A DNA stretch of 64,000 nt from Alphaproteobacteria bacterium (lineage in GTDB: Bacteria; Pseudomonadota; Alphaproteobacteria; UBA8366; GCA-2717185), in assembly GCA_012103325.1 (NCBI GenBank), contig WLWY01000005.1, forward strand, positions 124,001 to 188,000. Reading direction: 5' to 3'. The notes beneath the pieces are model-generated. The model did no database searches. It was given only the letters and a program-made list of their open reading frames with translations, and was not told where the DNA came from. The position numbers and the translations under genes are program-made. This document shows positions 26,871 to 36,526 of this stretch, in pieces. Each line of letters begins with the position of its first letter. Positions within the stretch are counted from its first letter, which is position 1.

Positions 26871-28042
26871 CCCTCAAGGAGACCTCTGCGAAATGGGTAG
26901 CAACTTTGTCGAAACGGTGATTCTTTAGAGTGATCGCTATGACGGAGGTCTTGATGGGTGAGAAGCGGGTTGGTGAGGGTGGCTTTGCGGATGCGTTTGT
27001 GGCGCCGGGTGCGGGTTCGAATAAACGTCTGGAGCGTATCGAAGGTCTTTTCGACTGGTCTCGCTTCGAGAAGCTCCTGAAGTCGGTTCGCTCGAAGAAG
27101 GGGCGCAGAGGGTATCCGGCGCTGTCGATGTACAAGGCGGTTTTGCTGCAGCAATGGTATGGTCTTTCCGACCCGGACCTGGAGGAGGCGTTGGGGGATC
27201 GTCTGTCGTTCCGACGGTTCTGCGGGTTCTCGTTGAGCGACGAGACACCGGACGAGACGACGTTCGTGCGCTTCCGGGCGGCGCTGGCAGAGAGGAAACT
27301 GACGGCGAAGCTTCTGGCGGAAACGAACCGGCAGTTGGAGCGTCACGGGCTGATGCTGAAGACGGGCACACTGATCGATGCCACCCTGATCGAGGCTTCG
27401 GTCAGCCGGCCGTCCGGTGTTTCCGGCGGGCGTTCGGCGCTCGATCCGGATGCCGATTGGACGCGGCGCGGGCGCACGGCCTATTTCGGGTACAAGGCGC
27501 ATATCGCCGTCGATCAGGGCTCCGAATTGATCCGCGATGCGATGATGACGTCGGCCAAAACCTATGAGAGCGAAGTGGCCGACGCGCTGATCCAGGGCGA
27601 CGAGCGGGCGGTCTATGCTGACAAAGCCTATGAGCACAAGGAGCGCCGCCGGCGCCTCAAGGCGAGGGGCATCAAGGACCGGATCATGCACCGCAGCCAT
27701 AAGAACCAACCGGCGCTGCCGCACTGGCAACAGGTCCGCAACCGCCTGATCTCCCCGATCCGCGCTAATGTCGAGCGCCTGTTCGGAACTCTGAAGCGGT
27801 CTTACCGATACCGCCGGGCCCGATACAGGGGGATGCAGAAGAACCAGTCCCACCTTCATCTCCTGTGCATCGCCATGAACCTGAGACGTGCCGAAACTCT
27901 TATGCCCTGACACCGTCCCTTGCCGATCTCGTCAAGAGCGTCCCAAAACCCAACGCGAAAAACCGCCAAACCTATGCACCAACCTCCAAACCCAACGATT
28001 ATCTCCGATCCTGAACCCGTTTCGCAGAGGTCTTCTTAAGGG
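26871..28042. mobile_element. IS5-family insertion sequence
   Basis: About 1.17 kb bounded by imperfect inverted repeats: left CTCAAGGAGACCTCTGCGAA, and right end whose complement reads CTTAAGAAGACCTCTGCGAA. One transposase gene fills it. The exact ends and target duplication cannot be fixed, because the flanking CCCTYA bases are themselves inverted copies. It lies between era and the DUF1445 gene, ending about 10 bases past that gene's stop. Confidence 0.85.
26954..27910 (+). CDS. IS5-family DDE transposase
   Basis: 318 residues from the chosen start. An N-terminal helical DUF772-like domain (PALSMYKAVLLQQWYGLSD, DRLSFRRFCGFSLSDETPDE) is followed by the DDE core: IDATLIEASVSRP (first D near residue 137), YADKAYEHKERRR (second D), and the ERLFGTLKRSYRYRRARYRG motif carrying the Glu. 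The reading frame is open and apparently intact. The track start is GTG 26930; ATG 26954 has GGAGG five bases upstream and is preferred, though ATG 26939 is possible. Confidence 0.9.
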   Translation: MGEKRVGEGGFADAFVAPGAGSNKRLERIEGLFDWSRFEKLLKSVRSKKGRRGYPALSMYKAVLLQQWYGLSDPDLEEALGDRLSFRRFCGFSLSDETPDETTFVRFRAALAERKLTAKLLAETNRQLERHGLMLKTGTLIDATLIEASVSRPSGVSGGRSALDPDADWTRRGRTAYFGYKAHIAVDQGSELIRDAMMTSAKTYESEVADALIQGDERAVYADKAYEHKERRRRLKARGIKDRIMHRSHKNQPALPHWQQVRNRLISPIRANVERLFGTLKRSYRYRRARYRGMQKNQSHLHLLCIAMNLRRAETLMP

Positions 28043-28052
28043 CTCGCGCCGC

Positions 28053-28868
28053 CTAGATGATCGACAGGTGGCTGTTCTTGAGGTCCGTCACCAGCATGTG
28101 ACCCGGCAGGTGGGTGATGCAGAAGGACGGCTTCGCGTGCTCGATGGCGACTTGCGGCGTCACCCCGCAGGCCCAGAAGACCGGAATCTCGTCCGCCGCC
28201 ATGCGCGGCGGGTCGCCGCCGAAGACGGGTTTTTCCAAATCCTCGACGCCGATGGCTTCCGGCAGGCCGATATGCACCGGCGCGCCATGCACGTTGGGAA
28301 AGCGGCTGGTGATCTGAATAGCGCGGATCGCGTCCGCTGGCTTCAGCGGGCGCATGGACACGACCAGCTTGCCGCCGAACCGCCCCGACGGCACCGTGTC
28401 GATATTGGTGCGGTACATTGCGACGCATTCGTCACGTTCGAAATGCTTCAACGGAATATCGTCGCGCAGCAGCGCGTCCTCGAACGAAAACGAGCAGCCG
28501 AGCGGGAAGGCGACCAGATCGTCGCGCCAGTACTTGGTGACGTCGTCGGTGACATCGATCTCTTCGCCGTCGCGAAACACGCGGTAGCCGGAGAGATCGG
28601 TGCGCAAATTTAGATCCGCGCCCAAGGTCGGCAGATGCGGCGACCCCACCTCGCCAATCGCCAGCATTGGGCAGGGCTTGGGATTCAACTGGCAGAAAGT
28701 CTGAAACTCCTGCGCATACTCTTTTGGCATGATCGCCAGGTTCGCCTGCACATACCCCGGCGCCACCCCCGCCGTATGCCCCTGATGCGCGCCGGTGCGC
28801 ATTCGCAAACGCGCCTCATGCGCCGGATTGTCGCCGCGTGTTACCTCGGCTGCCGCTATCTGCGCCAT
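28053..28868 (-). CDS. DUF1445 protein (putative hydro-lyase / D-glutamate cyclase-like)
   Basis: 271 residues matching the YcsI/DUF1445 family: R(L)[27 protein letters not shown] near the start, then [15 protein letters not shown] near residue 120, [11 protein letters not shown] near residue 165, and a C-terminal [15 protein letters not shown]. Some members have been linked to D-glutamate cyclase activity; most are called putative hydro-lyases. The reading frame looks full length although the IS5 element ends only about 10 bases after its stop. The neighbouring nitrile hydratase operon is on the same strand but more than 1.3 kb away, so no operon link is claimed. Confidence 0.82.
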   Translation of the reverse strand: MAQIAAAEVTRGDNPAHEARLRMRTGAHQGHTAGVAPGYVQANLAIMPKEYAQEFQTFCQLNPKPCPMLAIGEVGSPHLPTLGADLNLRTDLSGYRVFRDGEEIDVTDDVTKYWRDDLVAFPLGCSFSFEDALLRDDIPLKHFERDECVAMYRTNIDTVPSGRFGGKLVVSMRPLKPADAIRAIQITSRFPNVHGAPVHIGLPEAIGVEDLEKPVFGGDPPRMAADEIPVFWACGVTPQVAIEHAKPSFCITHLPGHMLVTDLKNSHLSII

Positions 28869-29117
28869 TGCTGCCTCCTTGTGAAAATGCGTTGCGGAGA
28901 TAATGTCACGGTGGCGAGGGGCGTCAAGGGATTCACACTCGGCTAGCTGTGAGATGTTCGGGAACCTCGCTACCGCTTACGCAGATTCTCGGACCCAGAT
29001 TGTTATTTCAGGTCAGTTTCGCGAATTCTGTAACTCTTTCTATAATGGTAAAACTATTCTGCATCGCCGGTTAGGTTATATTATGGGTATGAATTTCGTA
29101 ACACGGTCAGTCAGTCC
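28869..29117. promoter_or_regulatory. Divergent intergenic region before the lipoprotein gene
   Basis: 249 bases, AT-rich in its second half. A perfect -10 box TATAAT is at 29041-29046, with only a weak -35 match (TTCGCG) 17 bases upstream. It would start transcription about 65 bases before the lipoprotein start. The DUF1445 promoter should lie in the other half. No other feature is seen. Confidence 0.4.
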
Positions 29118-29807
29118 ATGAACTGGAAATCAGTCAACCTATTAATTCTCCTGGCGGTAGGCGGTTGCCAAACGACAGGAAATGATATTGGGAGTGGTTC
29201 CCTGGACTTATCGCCGCGAGTAGCAACTGCGGTTGAGGGATACTTTCGTCTTGAGCGTCCCGCGGCTATGGCAATAACGACTGACGGGAGCCACGCTGCG
29301 CGGTTCTTTTGCCTGACCGACGAGTGTGAACAAAACATGACGGACCCTCGAGCAATCGATGGTGCCTTGAAGAATTGCCGGAAAAATGCGGGTGATCGCA
29401 CCTGTCTTGTTTACGCAATCGGTAGGAACGTTGTCTGGAAAGGAGCGGTTGCCAGACAACAATCAATATGGAACCCGGCGGATAATACCCAGAACCGTCT
29501 CATATTGAAGTGGGAGGGGCATGACACAAGCGGAACGGTGCGCATGGTCGCGGGGATCGCAACATTCTCCCCGGATGGCAAGGCTGCGAGCATGAATTTT
29601 CAGGAGCATGCCCGCTTCATGGGAGGATGCGAAGGCGAAGCGAAATTTGAAACTGGCGGTATGGGGAAGTGGACCGTACGGTGCACAGAGGCACCCGATA
29701 TTGATGGTACGGTACGTATCGATAAGGCGGACCGGTCCGGCCTTGGGACTGCGCGTGACCAGTTAAATCGCAAAGTGACGTTGGAATTTTTGCCGAGAGG
29801 CCGTTAG
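29118..29807 (+). CDS. Putative lipoprotein of unknown function
   Basis: 229 residues starting with a lipoprotein signal peptide: [17 protein letters not shown] has the lipobox LAVGGC, with the modified Cys at residue 17. The mature part contains a probable disulfide-forming set of cysteines ([39 protein letters not shown]) and a segment [22 protein letters not shown] that resembles the DUF4189-like/SEL1-type 'CLVYAIGR' stretches of periplasmic proteins. I cannot name a function. Base composition is less GC-rich than neighbours, consistent with a recently acquired gene in the accessory island. Confidence 0.7.
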   Translation: MNWKSVNLLILLAVGGCQTTGNDIGSGSLDLSPRVATAVEGYFRLERPAAMAITTDGSHAARFFCLTDECEQNMTDPRAIDGALKNCRKNAGDRTCLVYAIGRNVVWKGAVARQQSIWNPADNTQNRLILKWEGHDTSGTVRMVAGIATFSPDGKAASMNFQEHARFMGGCEGEAKFETGGMGKWTVRCTEAPDIDGTVRIDKADRSGLGTARDQLNRKVTLEFLPRGR

Positions 29808-29850
29808 GCGCCAAACGCGCGCTTGGTTCGCAGGGTTTTTTTTACTCATG
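29808..29850 (+). terminator. Possible transcription terminator after the lipoprotein gene
   Basis: A short imperfect stem (CCAAACGCGCGCTTGG) is followed after about eight bases by a run of eight T residues. The stem has a mismatch and the spacing to the T run is long, so this is a weak call. Confidence 0.3.
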
Positions 29851-29934
29851 TCCTTTTTTTACTTCGTTCCTGTTCGAAGCATGAGTGGAAGCGTATCCAC
29901 TACAGTTCGTTCATCCCTGATGGAGGATCACGAC

Positions 29935-30243
29935 ATGACCGTAACTGTCTTTATCCGTTACCGGATTGACCCGTTCAAACGCGAGCGGTTCGAGGAATAC
30001 GCCCGCCGCTGGCATGAGATCATTCCGGCGCAGGGGGGCGATTTGTTGGGGTATTGGATGCCGCATGAGGGCACGAACGATATCGCGTATGCGCTGATCT
30101 CGTTCGGCAGTCTGGCGTCGTACGAAGCGTATCGGGCGCGGCTGAAGGACGATCCTGCGGGGGCGGCGAACTTTGCGTTTGCGGAGGAGGAGCGCTTCAT
30201 TCAGTCCGAGGAACGGACGTTTCTCCGCAAGGTCGAGGTGTAA
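29935..30243 (+). CDS. NIPSNAP-family protein
   Basis: 102 residues with the NIPSNAP ferredoxin-like dimeric barrel pattern: [22 protein letters not shown] at the start, then [37 protein letters not shown] in the middle. Function of bacterial NIPSNAP proteins is mostly unknown. The ORF track starts at 29848; the ATG at 29935 with GGAGG about eight bases upstream is clearly better. It converges on the nitrile hydratase activator gene, with only six bases between the stops. Confidence 0.82.
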   Translation: MTVTVFIRYRIDPFKRERFEEYARRWHEIIPAQGGDLLGYWMPHEGTNDIAYALISFGSLASYEAYRARLKDDPAGAANFAFAEEERFIQSEERTFLRKVEV

Positions 30244-30249
30244 GCGGCG

Positions 30250-30615
30250 TCAGCACTCCGGCGGCAGGACGATGGGTTCGCCGTGTGGCGTGGCGTGGGC
30301 GGCGCGGTCCCAGACGTCTTTGCGGCGCGACAGTTCGTCTTCGGTGAGCAGGCCTTTTTGCGCCACGATCCGCTCCAGCGCCTTCAGCCAGTGCAGATAG
30401 TAGGTGTCGCCCAGATCCGGGTCGCCGGCCTCCTGCGCCGCGGTGATTTCGGTGGCGAGGCAGTCCGCCCATTCCGGCCAGGTGAAGTGACCGCCGTCGT
30501 AGAGCCGCAGGGTCATGGCGAAGGCCTGGGCTTCCCAGGGTTCGCGGAAGACGGGGCCGTCCTCGTCGCGGGGCAGGGAGGGCAGTTCTTCTTGGGTGGG
30601 GACGCTGGCGGTCAT
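30250..30615 (-). CDS. Nitrile hydratase accessory (activator) protein
   Basis: 121 residues related to the N-terminal part of the beta subunit, as expected for the small activator (P14K/NhlE type) that inserts cobalt by subunit exchange. It shows FREPWEAQAFAMTLRLYDGGHFTWPEWADCLATEI near residue 24 and GDTYYLHWLKALERIVAQKGLLTEDEL near residue 68. The track start at 30816 adds 67 residues of shadow sequence over the beta gene; the ATG at 30615 is one base after the beta stop. Third gene of the operon. Confidence 0.88.
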   Translation of the reverse strand: MTASVPTQEELPSLPRDEDGPVFREPWEAQAFAMTLRLYDGGHFTWPEWADCLATEITAAQEAGDPDLGDTYYLHWLKALERIVAQKGLLTEDELSRRKDVWDRAAHATPHGEPIVLPPEC

Positions 30616-30616
30616 C

Positions 30617-31270
30617 TTATGCCGAGACCAGATAGTCGTCCCACAAATCCAGGTAAATACTGTCCGGCGAGGGCGCGTCGGGATCCCAGAGCTCCTGCGC
30701 GGTGAAGCGCACGCTGTAGATGTGCTGCGGCTTCTTGCCCTGGAACAGCGCGTTGGTGTCCGGGAAGATGAACACGCCATGGTCGCGGTAGATCGTGCCG
30801 TGCCGCCCGCGCGCATAGCGTGGCACGCGGGTATGGCCCTTGGGGTGGATGTTGCGGACCAGCACGGTGTCGCCGGTTTTGAATTTGGGCGCGATCTCTT
30901 CGTCGACGCGGGCCGACCGGTTCTTGCTTTGGCGCTCGAAGATCTGCGCCGCGGTAAGCGGCTGCGAGTCGCGACCGCTCGGTTTTTCCTTACCGTCGAG
31001 CTCGTCCTGCGTGATCAAGCCGTGCTCGACCATCATGTTCGAGGTGCGATACAGCCAACGCTCGTAATAGTTCGACGCTAGATAGAGCGCGGGATTCATC
31101 TGTTCGATTCCGTAGCGGCCGGCGTCGATGTTCCATTTGCCCCAGGCGCCGATGGCGGTGTTCATCGCGTAGACCCGGCCTTCCCATTCGCCGTGAAAGA
31201 CGGGCTCGTCGGTTTCGATGGGGATGGGGCCGAAGCCGTCCATGCCGCCCATGTCGTGAATGCCGTCCAT
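30617..31270 (-). CDS. nthB: Nitrile hydratase beta subunit
   Basis: Partner of the alpha subunit in hydrating nitriles to amides. 217 residues: [19 protein letters not shown] at the start is the hallmark of the family. The helical region has HGEWEGRVYAMNTAIGAWGKWNIDAGRYGIEQM, and the C-terminal SH3-like barrel has FKTGDTVLVRN and HTRVPRYARGRHGTI. The start overlaps the alpha stop by one base (TAATG). Length is normal. Confidence 0.95.
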   Translation of the reverse strand: MDGIHDMGGMDGFGPIPIETDEPVFHGEWEGRVYAMNTAIGAWGKWNIDAGRYGIEQMNPALYLASNYYERWLYRTSNMMVEHGLITQDELDGKEKPSGRDSQPLTAAQIFERQSKNRSARVDEEIAPKFKTGDTVLVRNIHPKGHTRVPRYARGRHGTIYRDHGVFIFPDTNALFQGKKPQHIYSVRFTAQELWDPDAPSPDSIYLDLWDDYLVSA

Positions 31271-31881
31271 TACGCGTCTCCCGCCGGCGAGGCGACCTTT
31301 TCCGTACCGATCATCGAGTTCCGCGTGACGAGATCGACGAGTTCGTCTTCGGACATACCGTCCGTGCCTGCCGGACGCTCCGGCAGGACGAGGTAGCGGA
31401 GTTCCGCCGTGCTGTCCCAGACGCGGACTTCGACGTCGCTGGCGAGCGTGAGTCCGAATTCTTCCAGAACGGGGCGCGGTTCCTTCACCAGCCGGGCGCG
31501 GTACGGGAAGGATTTATACCAGGCCGGCGGCAGGCCCAAGACCGACCACGGATAACAGGAACACAAGGTGCAGACGGTGACGTTATGCACGTCCGCTGTG
31601 TTCTCCAGCACAACCAGATCCGCGCCTTGGGTGCCGACATAGCCGAGCGATCCGATGGCCGCGGTGGCATCTTCCAGCAGCCATTTCTTGAATTCGGGAT
31701 CGGTCCAGGCCTTGGCCACGACCCGGGCGCCGTTGCGCGGGCCGACCTTGTTTTCGTACCGGTCGACGATCTCGTCCAGCGCCGCCGGGTCGACGAGCCC
31801 TTTTTCCGCCAGCAGCGATTCAAGGGCCCGGACCCGCAGGTCGGTATCCGCAAGGTGAGAGTGGTCGTGATGATCATCCAT
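31270..31881 (-). CDS. nthA: Nitrile hydratase alpha subunit, cobalt type
   Basis: Metal-binding subunit; 203 residues from ATG 31881. The metal claw [10 protein letters not shown] near residue 108 has Thr in the second position, which marks the cobalt class (iron enzymes have Ser). Other family motifs: [20 protein letters not shown] near residue 50 and [20 protein letters not shown] near residue 165. The track start at 31962 reaches into the recO promoter region; ATG 31896 is another option. First gene of an alpha-beta-activator operon, with no cobalt transporter or amidase beside it. A His-rich start (DDHHDHSH) may help bind metal, which is inference. Confidence 0.95.
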   Translation of the reverse strand: MDDHHDHSHLADTDLRVRALESLLAEKGLVDPAALDEIVDRYENKVGPRNGARVVAKAWTDPEFKKWLLEDATAAIGSLGYVGTQGADLVVLENTADVHNVTVCTLCSCYPWSVLGLPPAWYKSFPYRARLVKEPRPVLEEFGLTLASDVEVRVWDSTAELRYLVLPERPAGTDGMSEDELVDLVTRNSMIGTEKVASPAGDA

Positions 31882-32017
31882 GGCGACTATCCGCATGTTG
31901 CAAGAGGTTGAATTGATACTACAAAAACAGCGACGCGCGCGATACGCGATTCTTTTGCTCACGGCTGTTTGATGAGCGCGCTATCAATTCTAAGAGCGGC
32001 TGTTATACAGTCGCGCC

Positions 32018-32764
32018 ATGGATTGGACGGACCGAGGCATCGTGTTGTCGGCCCGCCGCCACGGTGAATCGTCGGTCATTCTGTCGCTTCTGACGGTGGA
32101 GCATGGCCGGCACGCGGGGGTGGTGCGGGGCGGGCAGTCGCGCCGACAGCGCGGCGTGCTTGAGGTCGGCAATCTGCTTTCCGCGTCCTGGCGGGCGCGG
32201 CTCGAGGAGCATCTCGGCAACTTCACGGTCGAGCTGGAAACCGGCCACGCGGCGCGCGTGCTCGACCGGGCGGACCGGCTGGCGGCGCTGAGCGCACTGT
32301 GTGCGACATTGGACGGCTGTCTGGCGGAGCGGGAGCCGCATCCGGCCCTGTTCGCATCGACGTTGCACTTGATCGAAACGCTGGAAAACGGTCCGTTCGC
32401 AGCGCGCTACGCGATGTGGGAATTCAATCTGCTTGGTGAGTTGGGTTTTGGGCTCGATCTGACGTCCTGCGCGGCAACCGGTGTGACCGAGGACTTGATC
32501 TATGTGTCGCCGCGCAGCGGTCAGGCGGTCTCACGGTCGGCGGGCGAACCTTATCGCGACAAGCTGTTGGCGTTGCCGGAATTCCTGAAAGGCGGGACGC
32601 TGGCGAACGCGGACGACGTCCTCAATGGGCTGCGTTTGACCGGGTATTTCCTCGACCGGCACGTTTCCCAGCCCGAGGGGCGCAGCCTCCCGGATGCGCG
32701 CGAGAGATTGATCGGACTTCTGCGCCGTGCGGCGGAAAGCGGGCTTCTCGAACTCGACGCTTGA
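32018..32764 (+). CDS. recO: DNA repair protein RecO
   Basis: Mediator that loads RecA in the RecF pathway. 248 residues: an N-terminal OB-fold (DRGIVLSARRHGESSVILSLLTVEHGRHAGVVRGG), then helical domains with FELNLLGELGFGLDL-like sequence (FNLLGELGFGLDLTSCA near residue 140). The alphaproteobacterial form keeps only part of the zinc cysteines (TSCAATG). It normally follows era directly; here an accessory island separates them. parC follows after 59 bases. Confidence 0.9.
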   Translation: MDWTDRGIVLSARRHGESSVILSLLTVEHGRHAGVVRGGQSRRQRGVLEVGNLLSASWRARLEEHLGNFTVELETGHAARVLDRADRLAALSALCATLDGCLAEREPHPALFASTLHLIETLENGPFAARYAMWEFNLLGELGFGLDLTSCAATGVTEDLIYVSPRSGQAVSRSAGEPYRDKLLALPEFLKGGTLANADDVLNGLRLTGYFLDRHVSQPEGRSLPDARERLIGLLRRAAESGLLELDA

Positions 32765-32823
32765 TACTATATATGGCAATATCACCCGCGCCCATCCACC
32801 CGATCTTGTAAGAGCAGATTGAT

Positions 32824-35046
32824 ATGGCCCAATCGTCCGAAGCTGGCGACATTCGCCCCACGACGTTCTCCGATGCGCTCGGCGAGCGCTATTTGTCCTA
32901 TGCGATGTCGACCATCATGTCGCGCTCGCTGCCGGATGTCCGCGATGGTCTGAAGCCGGTACACCGCCGCATGCTGCATGCGATGCGCGAACTGCGGCTC
33001 GATCCGTCGTCGGGGTTCAAGAAATGCGCGCGCATCGTCGGCGACGTGATGGGCAAGTATCACCCGCATGGCGACGTTGCGATCTACGATGCGATGGTAC
33101 GCTTGGCGCAATCCTTTGCGGTGCGCTATCCGCTCGTCGACGGGCAGGGCAACTTCGGCAATATCGACGGCGATAACCCGGCGGCCATGCGCTATACCGA
33201 GGCGCGCCTGACCGAAGTCGCCAAAGCGTTATTGGAGGGGATCGACGAGGACGCCGTCGATTTCCGCGAGACCTATGACGGCGAAGGCGACGAGCCGGTC
33301 GTCCTCCCGGCGCGGTTCCCAAATCTGTTGGCGAACGGTGCCGCGGGCATTGCCGTCGGCATGGCGACCAGCATTCCGCCGCACAATGTGGGTGAAATCT
33401 GCACAGCACTGCTGCACATGATCAAGCGGCCGAACGCGACGATCGGCAAGCTGGTCGAACTGATCCCGGGTCCGGACTTTCCGACCGGCGGCGTCCTGGT
33501 CGAAAGCCGCGACAGTATTGTGGAGGCCTACAAGACCGGACGCGGTGGTTTCCGGCTGCGCGCGCGCTGGCATACCGAGAAGATCAAGGGCGGCGGCTAC
33601 AATATTGTCGTCACCGAAATTCCCTATCAGGTACAGAAGTCCAAGCTGATCGAAAAGATCGCCGAGCTGATGCACGCACGCAAGCTCACGATGCTCAATG
33701 ACATCCAGGACGAGTCGGCGGAGGAAGTCCGCCTCGTCCTGGAACCGAAGAGCCGCAATGTCGATCCGTCCGTTCTGATGGAGTCGCTGTTCCGCCAGAC
33801 CGATCTGGAAACCCGATTTTCGCTGAACATGAATGTGCTGGACGCCGATCAGTCGCCGCGCGTCATGAACCTGCAGGAGGTGCTGCGCGCGTTTCTAGAT
33901 CATCGTCATGATGTTCTCATCCGGCGCTCGCGATTCCGGCTGGGCCGCATCGAACACCGCCTGGAAATCCTCGACGGTTATCTGATCGCTTATCTGAACC
34001 TCGACGAAGTGATCCGTATCGTGCGCGAGGAGGACGACGCCAAGGGCGCCTTGATGAAGCAGTTCAAGTTGACCGAACTGCAGGCGGATTCAGTGCTCAA
34101 TATGCGGCTGCGCAATTTGCGCAAGCTCGAAGAAATGGAAATCCGCACGGAACATGAGGCCTTGAGCGAGGAAAAGGCCGGTTTGGAGACGCTGCTCGGC
34201 GATGAGACGCTGCGCTGGGCGGCGATTTCCGACGAGATCGGCGACATTCGCAAGAAGTTCGGCGAGAAGACCGAACTCGGCAAGCGCCGGACCGAAATTG
34301 GCGAGCCGCCTTCCGACGTGGTCATTCCCTTGGAAGCGATGATCGATCGTGAGCCGGTGACGGTGATCTGTTCCGCAAAGGGTTGGATCCGCGCGGCAAA
34401 AGGGCACCTGCAGGATTTCGAGGAGGTTCGGTACAAGGAGGGGGACAAAAAACGCTTCGCCTTCCATGCGGAAACCACGGACAAAGTCTTGGTTTTCGCA
34501 ACGAACGGACGGTTCTACGCGATGGGCATCGACAAATTGCCGGGCGGGCGCGGTTTCGGCGAGCCGCTACGCCTGATGTTCGATATGCCGAGCGACCACG
34601 ACATCGTGTCCCTGTTCATTTTCAAGCCCGACCGCAAGTTGCTCGTCGCGTCGAGCGACGGGCGCGGTTTCGTGGTGACCGAAAAGGATGTGTTTGCGCA
34701 GACCCGTGCCGGCAAACAGGTGCTCAACGTCTCCGGCGGGAACGAGGCGAAGGTATGCTCGCCGGCGGAAGGCGACTCGGTCGCCGTCATTGGCGACAAT
34801 CGGAAACTGCTGGTCTTCGACGCGGCCGAATTGCCGGAAATGACGCGCGGCCGCGGCGTCATCTTGCAGCGCTTCCGTGACGGCGGTCTGTCTGATGCCG
34901 TGATGTTCGACAGTGCCGTTGGTCTGCAGTGGCGCAGCGGCGAGCGCACCCGCACCGAGACCGATCTGCGCGACTGGATTGGCAAGCGCGCGCAATCGGG
35001 ACGATTGCCGCCGAAGGGGTTCCCCCGGACGAACCGTTTTAGCTAG
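32824..35046 (+). CDS. parC: DNA topoisomerase IV subunit A
   Basis: Breakage-reunion subunit of topoisomerase IV, which separates linked daughter chromosomes. 740 residues: [32 protein letters not shown] at the start, the [19 protein letters not shown] helix near residue 78, and the catalytic Tyr in [11 protein letters not shown] near residue 124. A C-terminal beta-pinwheel lacks the GyrA box. The gene ends shortly after a poorly conserved [31 protein letters not shown] tail. The stop codon TAG forms the first bases of a hairpin repeat. Confidence 0.95.
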   Translation: MAQSSEAGDIRPTTFSDALGERYLSYAMSTIMSRSLPDVRDGLKPVHRRMLHAMRELRLDPSSGFKKCARIVGDVMGKYHPHGDVAIYDAMVRLAQSFAVRYPLVDGQGNFGNIDGDNPAAMRYTEARLTEVAKALLEGIDEDAVDFRETYDGEGDEPVVLPARFPNLLANGAAGIAVGMATSIPPHNVGEICTALLHMIKRPNATIGKLVELIPGPDFPTGGVLVESRDSIVEAYKTGRGGFRLRARWHTEKIKGGGYNIVVTEIPYQVQKSKLIEKIAELMHARKLTMLNDIQDESAEEVRLVLEPKSRNVDPSVLMESLFRQTDLETRFSLNMNVLDADQSPRVMNLQEVLRAFLDHRHDVLIRRSRFRLGRIEHRLEILDGYLIAYLNLDEVIRIVREEDDAKGALMKQFKLTELQADSVLNMRLRNLRKLEEMEIRTEHEALSEEKAGLETLLGDETLRWAAISDEIGDIRKKFGEKTELGKRRTEIGEPPSDVVIPLEAMIDREPVTVICSAKGWIRAAKGHLQDFEEVRYKEGDKKRFAFHAETTDKVLVFATNGRFYAMGIDKLPGGRGFGEPLRLMFDMPSDHDIVSLFIFKPDRKLLVASSDGRGFVVTEKDVFAQTRAGKQVLNVSGGNEAKVCSPAEGDSVAVIGDNRKLLVFDAAELPEMTRGRGVILQRFRDGGLSDAVMFDSAVGLQWRSGERTRTETDLRDWIGKRAQSGRLPPKGFPRTNRFS

Positions 35047-35181
35047 ATCAGATCAGGGTTTGTTGGAATCGCCTTTGGCGATCCGAAATCCGTGTGAATC
35101 TGATCTAACTTACTGATAGAGATCGGATTCACAAAAGTATCCGAACTCATAAAATGAGTTCGTCTAAACTTGAACCGATCT
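35044..35181. repeat. Two hairpin repeats between the convergent parC and bpt genes
   Basis: Hairpin 1 (35044-35107) has arms that start TAGATCAGAT and meet at ATCGCC/GGCGAT around a TTT loop, with a mismatched middle. Hairpin 2 (about 35120-35181) has outer arms AGATCGG/CCGATCT and a perfect inner stem GAACTCAT-AAA-ATGAGTTC. Both carry variants of TAGATCRGATTCAC. The parC stop and the bpt stop are each the TAG of a TAGATC motif at the outer ends. They may act as terminators for both converging genes, although no T run follows. Confidence 0.65.
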
Positions 35182-35932
35182 AGGCGGTGTTATCCGGATC
35201 CGCGCCGGCGAATTCCGCGAGCGGACGCCAGCCCTGCGGTCCGAATCCTTCGATCGGCCGGAACCGGATCTTATAGTGCATCTTCGGACTGTTCGCGACC
35301 CAGAAGCCTAGATAGACGTAGGGCAGATCTTCGACGCGCGCGCGCTCGATGAGAGACAGGACGACAAAACTGCCAAGGCTGCGCTGGGTCAGATGCGGTT
35401 CGAAAAAACTGTAGACGGCGGAGAATCCATCGCCGACCCGGTCGGTCAGGCAGGCGGCCACGAGATCGCTGTCGGCATTCCGATATTCGATAATGCTGGT
35501 ATCGACGGGGCTGGAGACCACCATTTCGAAATAGTCGTTGCGGTCCATGCGCGCCATGTCGCCGCCATCGTGCCGCGACCGCATGTACCGCGAAAACAGA
35601 TCGAACTGCTCATTGCTGACCTTCGTGCCCACATCTTCGGCGTGGAGATCGGCATTCTTGTTCAGAATGCGGCGCCAGCTGCGGTTAGTCTGGAACTCGG
35701 ATGCAGCGACGCGGACTGGCACACAGGCGTCGCAGCCGCGGCAGGCGGGGCGATAGGCAATGTGATGACTGCGGCGGAATCCGCCTTGCGACAGGACTTC
35801 ATAGCGCGACCGTGCGCCCAGACCGGACAGATCGGTGAATAGCTGCTGTTCGACCTTGCCCCGCAAATAGGGGCAGGGCATCGGCCCGGACCGAAAGAAA
35901 GTGAATAGGTTTGGCTTCCGCTGACTGGTCAT
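35180..35932 (-). CDS. bpt: Aspartate/glutamate leucyltransferase (arginyltransferase family)
   Basis: Adds leucine from Leu-tRNA to proteins with N-terminal Asp or Glu, making them ClpS/ClpAP substrates. 250 residues with PCPYLRGKVEQQLFTDLSG near residue 19, the Cys-rich HIAYRPACRGCDACVPVRVA near residue 57, and YVYLGFWVANSPKMHYKIRFRPIE near residue 210. Its length and motifs fit the bacterial Bpt branch of the ATE superfamily. The stop falls in a hairpin repeat shared with the parC 3' end. Confidence 0.9.
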   Translation of the reverse strand: MTSQRKPNLFTFFRSGPMPCPYLRGKVEQQLFTDLSGLGARSRYEVLSQGGFRRSHHIAYRPACRGCDACVPVRVAASEFQTNRSWRRILNKNADLHAEDVGTKVSNEQFDLFSRYMRSRHDGGDMARMDRNDYFEMVVSSPVDTSIIEYRNADSDLVAACLTDRVGDGFSAVYSFFEPHLTQRSLGSFVVLSLIERARVEDLPYVYLGFWVANSPKMHYKIRFRPIEGFGPQGWRPLAEFAGADPDNTA

Positions 35933-35965
35933 CGGCGAAAATGTTACGCGCCGGACGCGCCGGGG

Positions 35966-36466
35966 TCAAAGTTCCGCGTGCGTGTTAACGACCGATGTTC
36001 CCGAAAGGATGTCATGGGCGCAGCGGCGCTGATCGTTGAACAGCGCGATGATCAAAATCAGAGTCCCGGTAACCGAGACGCTGAGATAGAACAATGCCGT
36101 CATCGCGAATGCCTGCAGGATCGCCGGGCGTTCGCCGGATTGGCTGCGCACTTCGATACCCATAAACTGCATGCCGAGCGTCGCCGAGCGGCGGCTGGCA
36201 ATCAGCAATGTGTGGTAGATGACCGGAACGAGGGGCATGAGCGTCAACAGGCCCGATAGAAGCCCCCAGGACAGCAAGACGATGGCCCAAAGTGCCGTCA
36301 AGAGAACGCTGATGATGGCCACGTCGATGAAGAAGGCGATAATCCGCCGCCATGTAACCCCTTCGTACAGCGCTTCACGGTCCAAATCGAAGCCCGCGCG
36401 CGACCAGTCAAGACTGGCGTTGGAAAGCTCTGGTAAATCCTTCCCGCTCAATTTCAGCACCTCCAT
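35966..36466 (-). CDS. RDD-family membrane protein
   Basis: 166 residues with the RDD pattern: an early Arg (VTWRRIIAFFIDVAIISVLLTALWAIVLL, residues 38-66), a second membrane segment (LLSGLLTLMPLVPVIYHTLLIA), the TLGMQFMGIEVRS motif near residue 96, and a last segment (FYLSVSVTGTLILIIALFN). RDD proteins are proposed ion exchangers or transporters; the role here is unknown. Next to bpt on the same strand with a 33-bp gap. Confidence 0.82.
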   Translation of the reverse strand: MEVLKLSGKDLPELSNASLDWSRAGFDLDREALYEGVTWRRIIAFFIDVAIISVLLTALWAIVLLSWGLLSGLLTLMPLVPVIYHTLLIASRRSATLGMQFMGIEVRSQSGERPAILQAFAMTALFYLSVSVTGTLILIIALFNDQRRCAHDILSGTSVVNTHAEL

Positions 36467-36526
36467 CGGCCATATTGTGGTCTTTTAGATTGGTTCGATG
36501 CGGCGCTTGCGCAAGATGTCTCGAAA

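Noticed and set aside
26834-27913. 359-residue open frame on the minus strand
   Set aside because: Antisense shadow of the IS5-family transposase; the plus-strand frame carries the DDE motifs.
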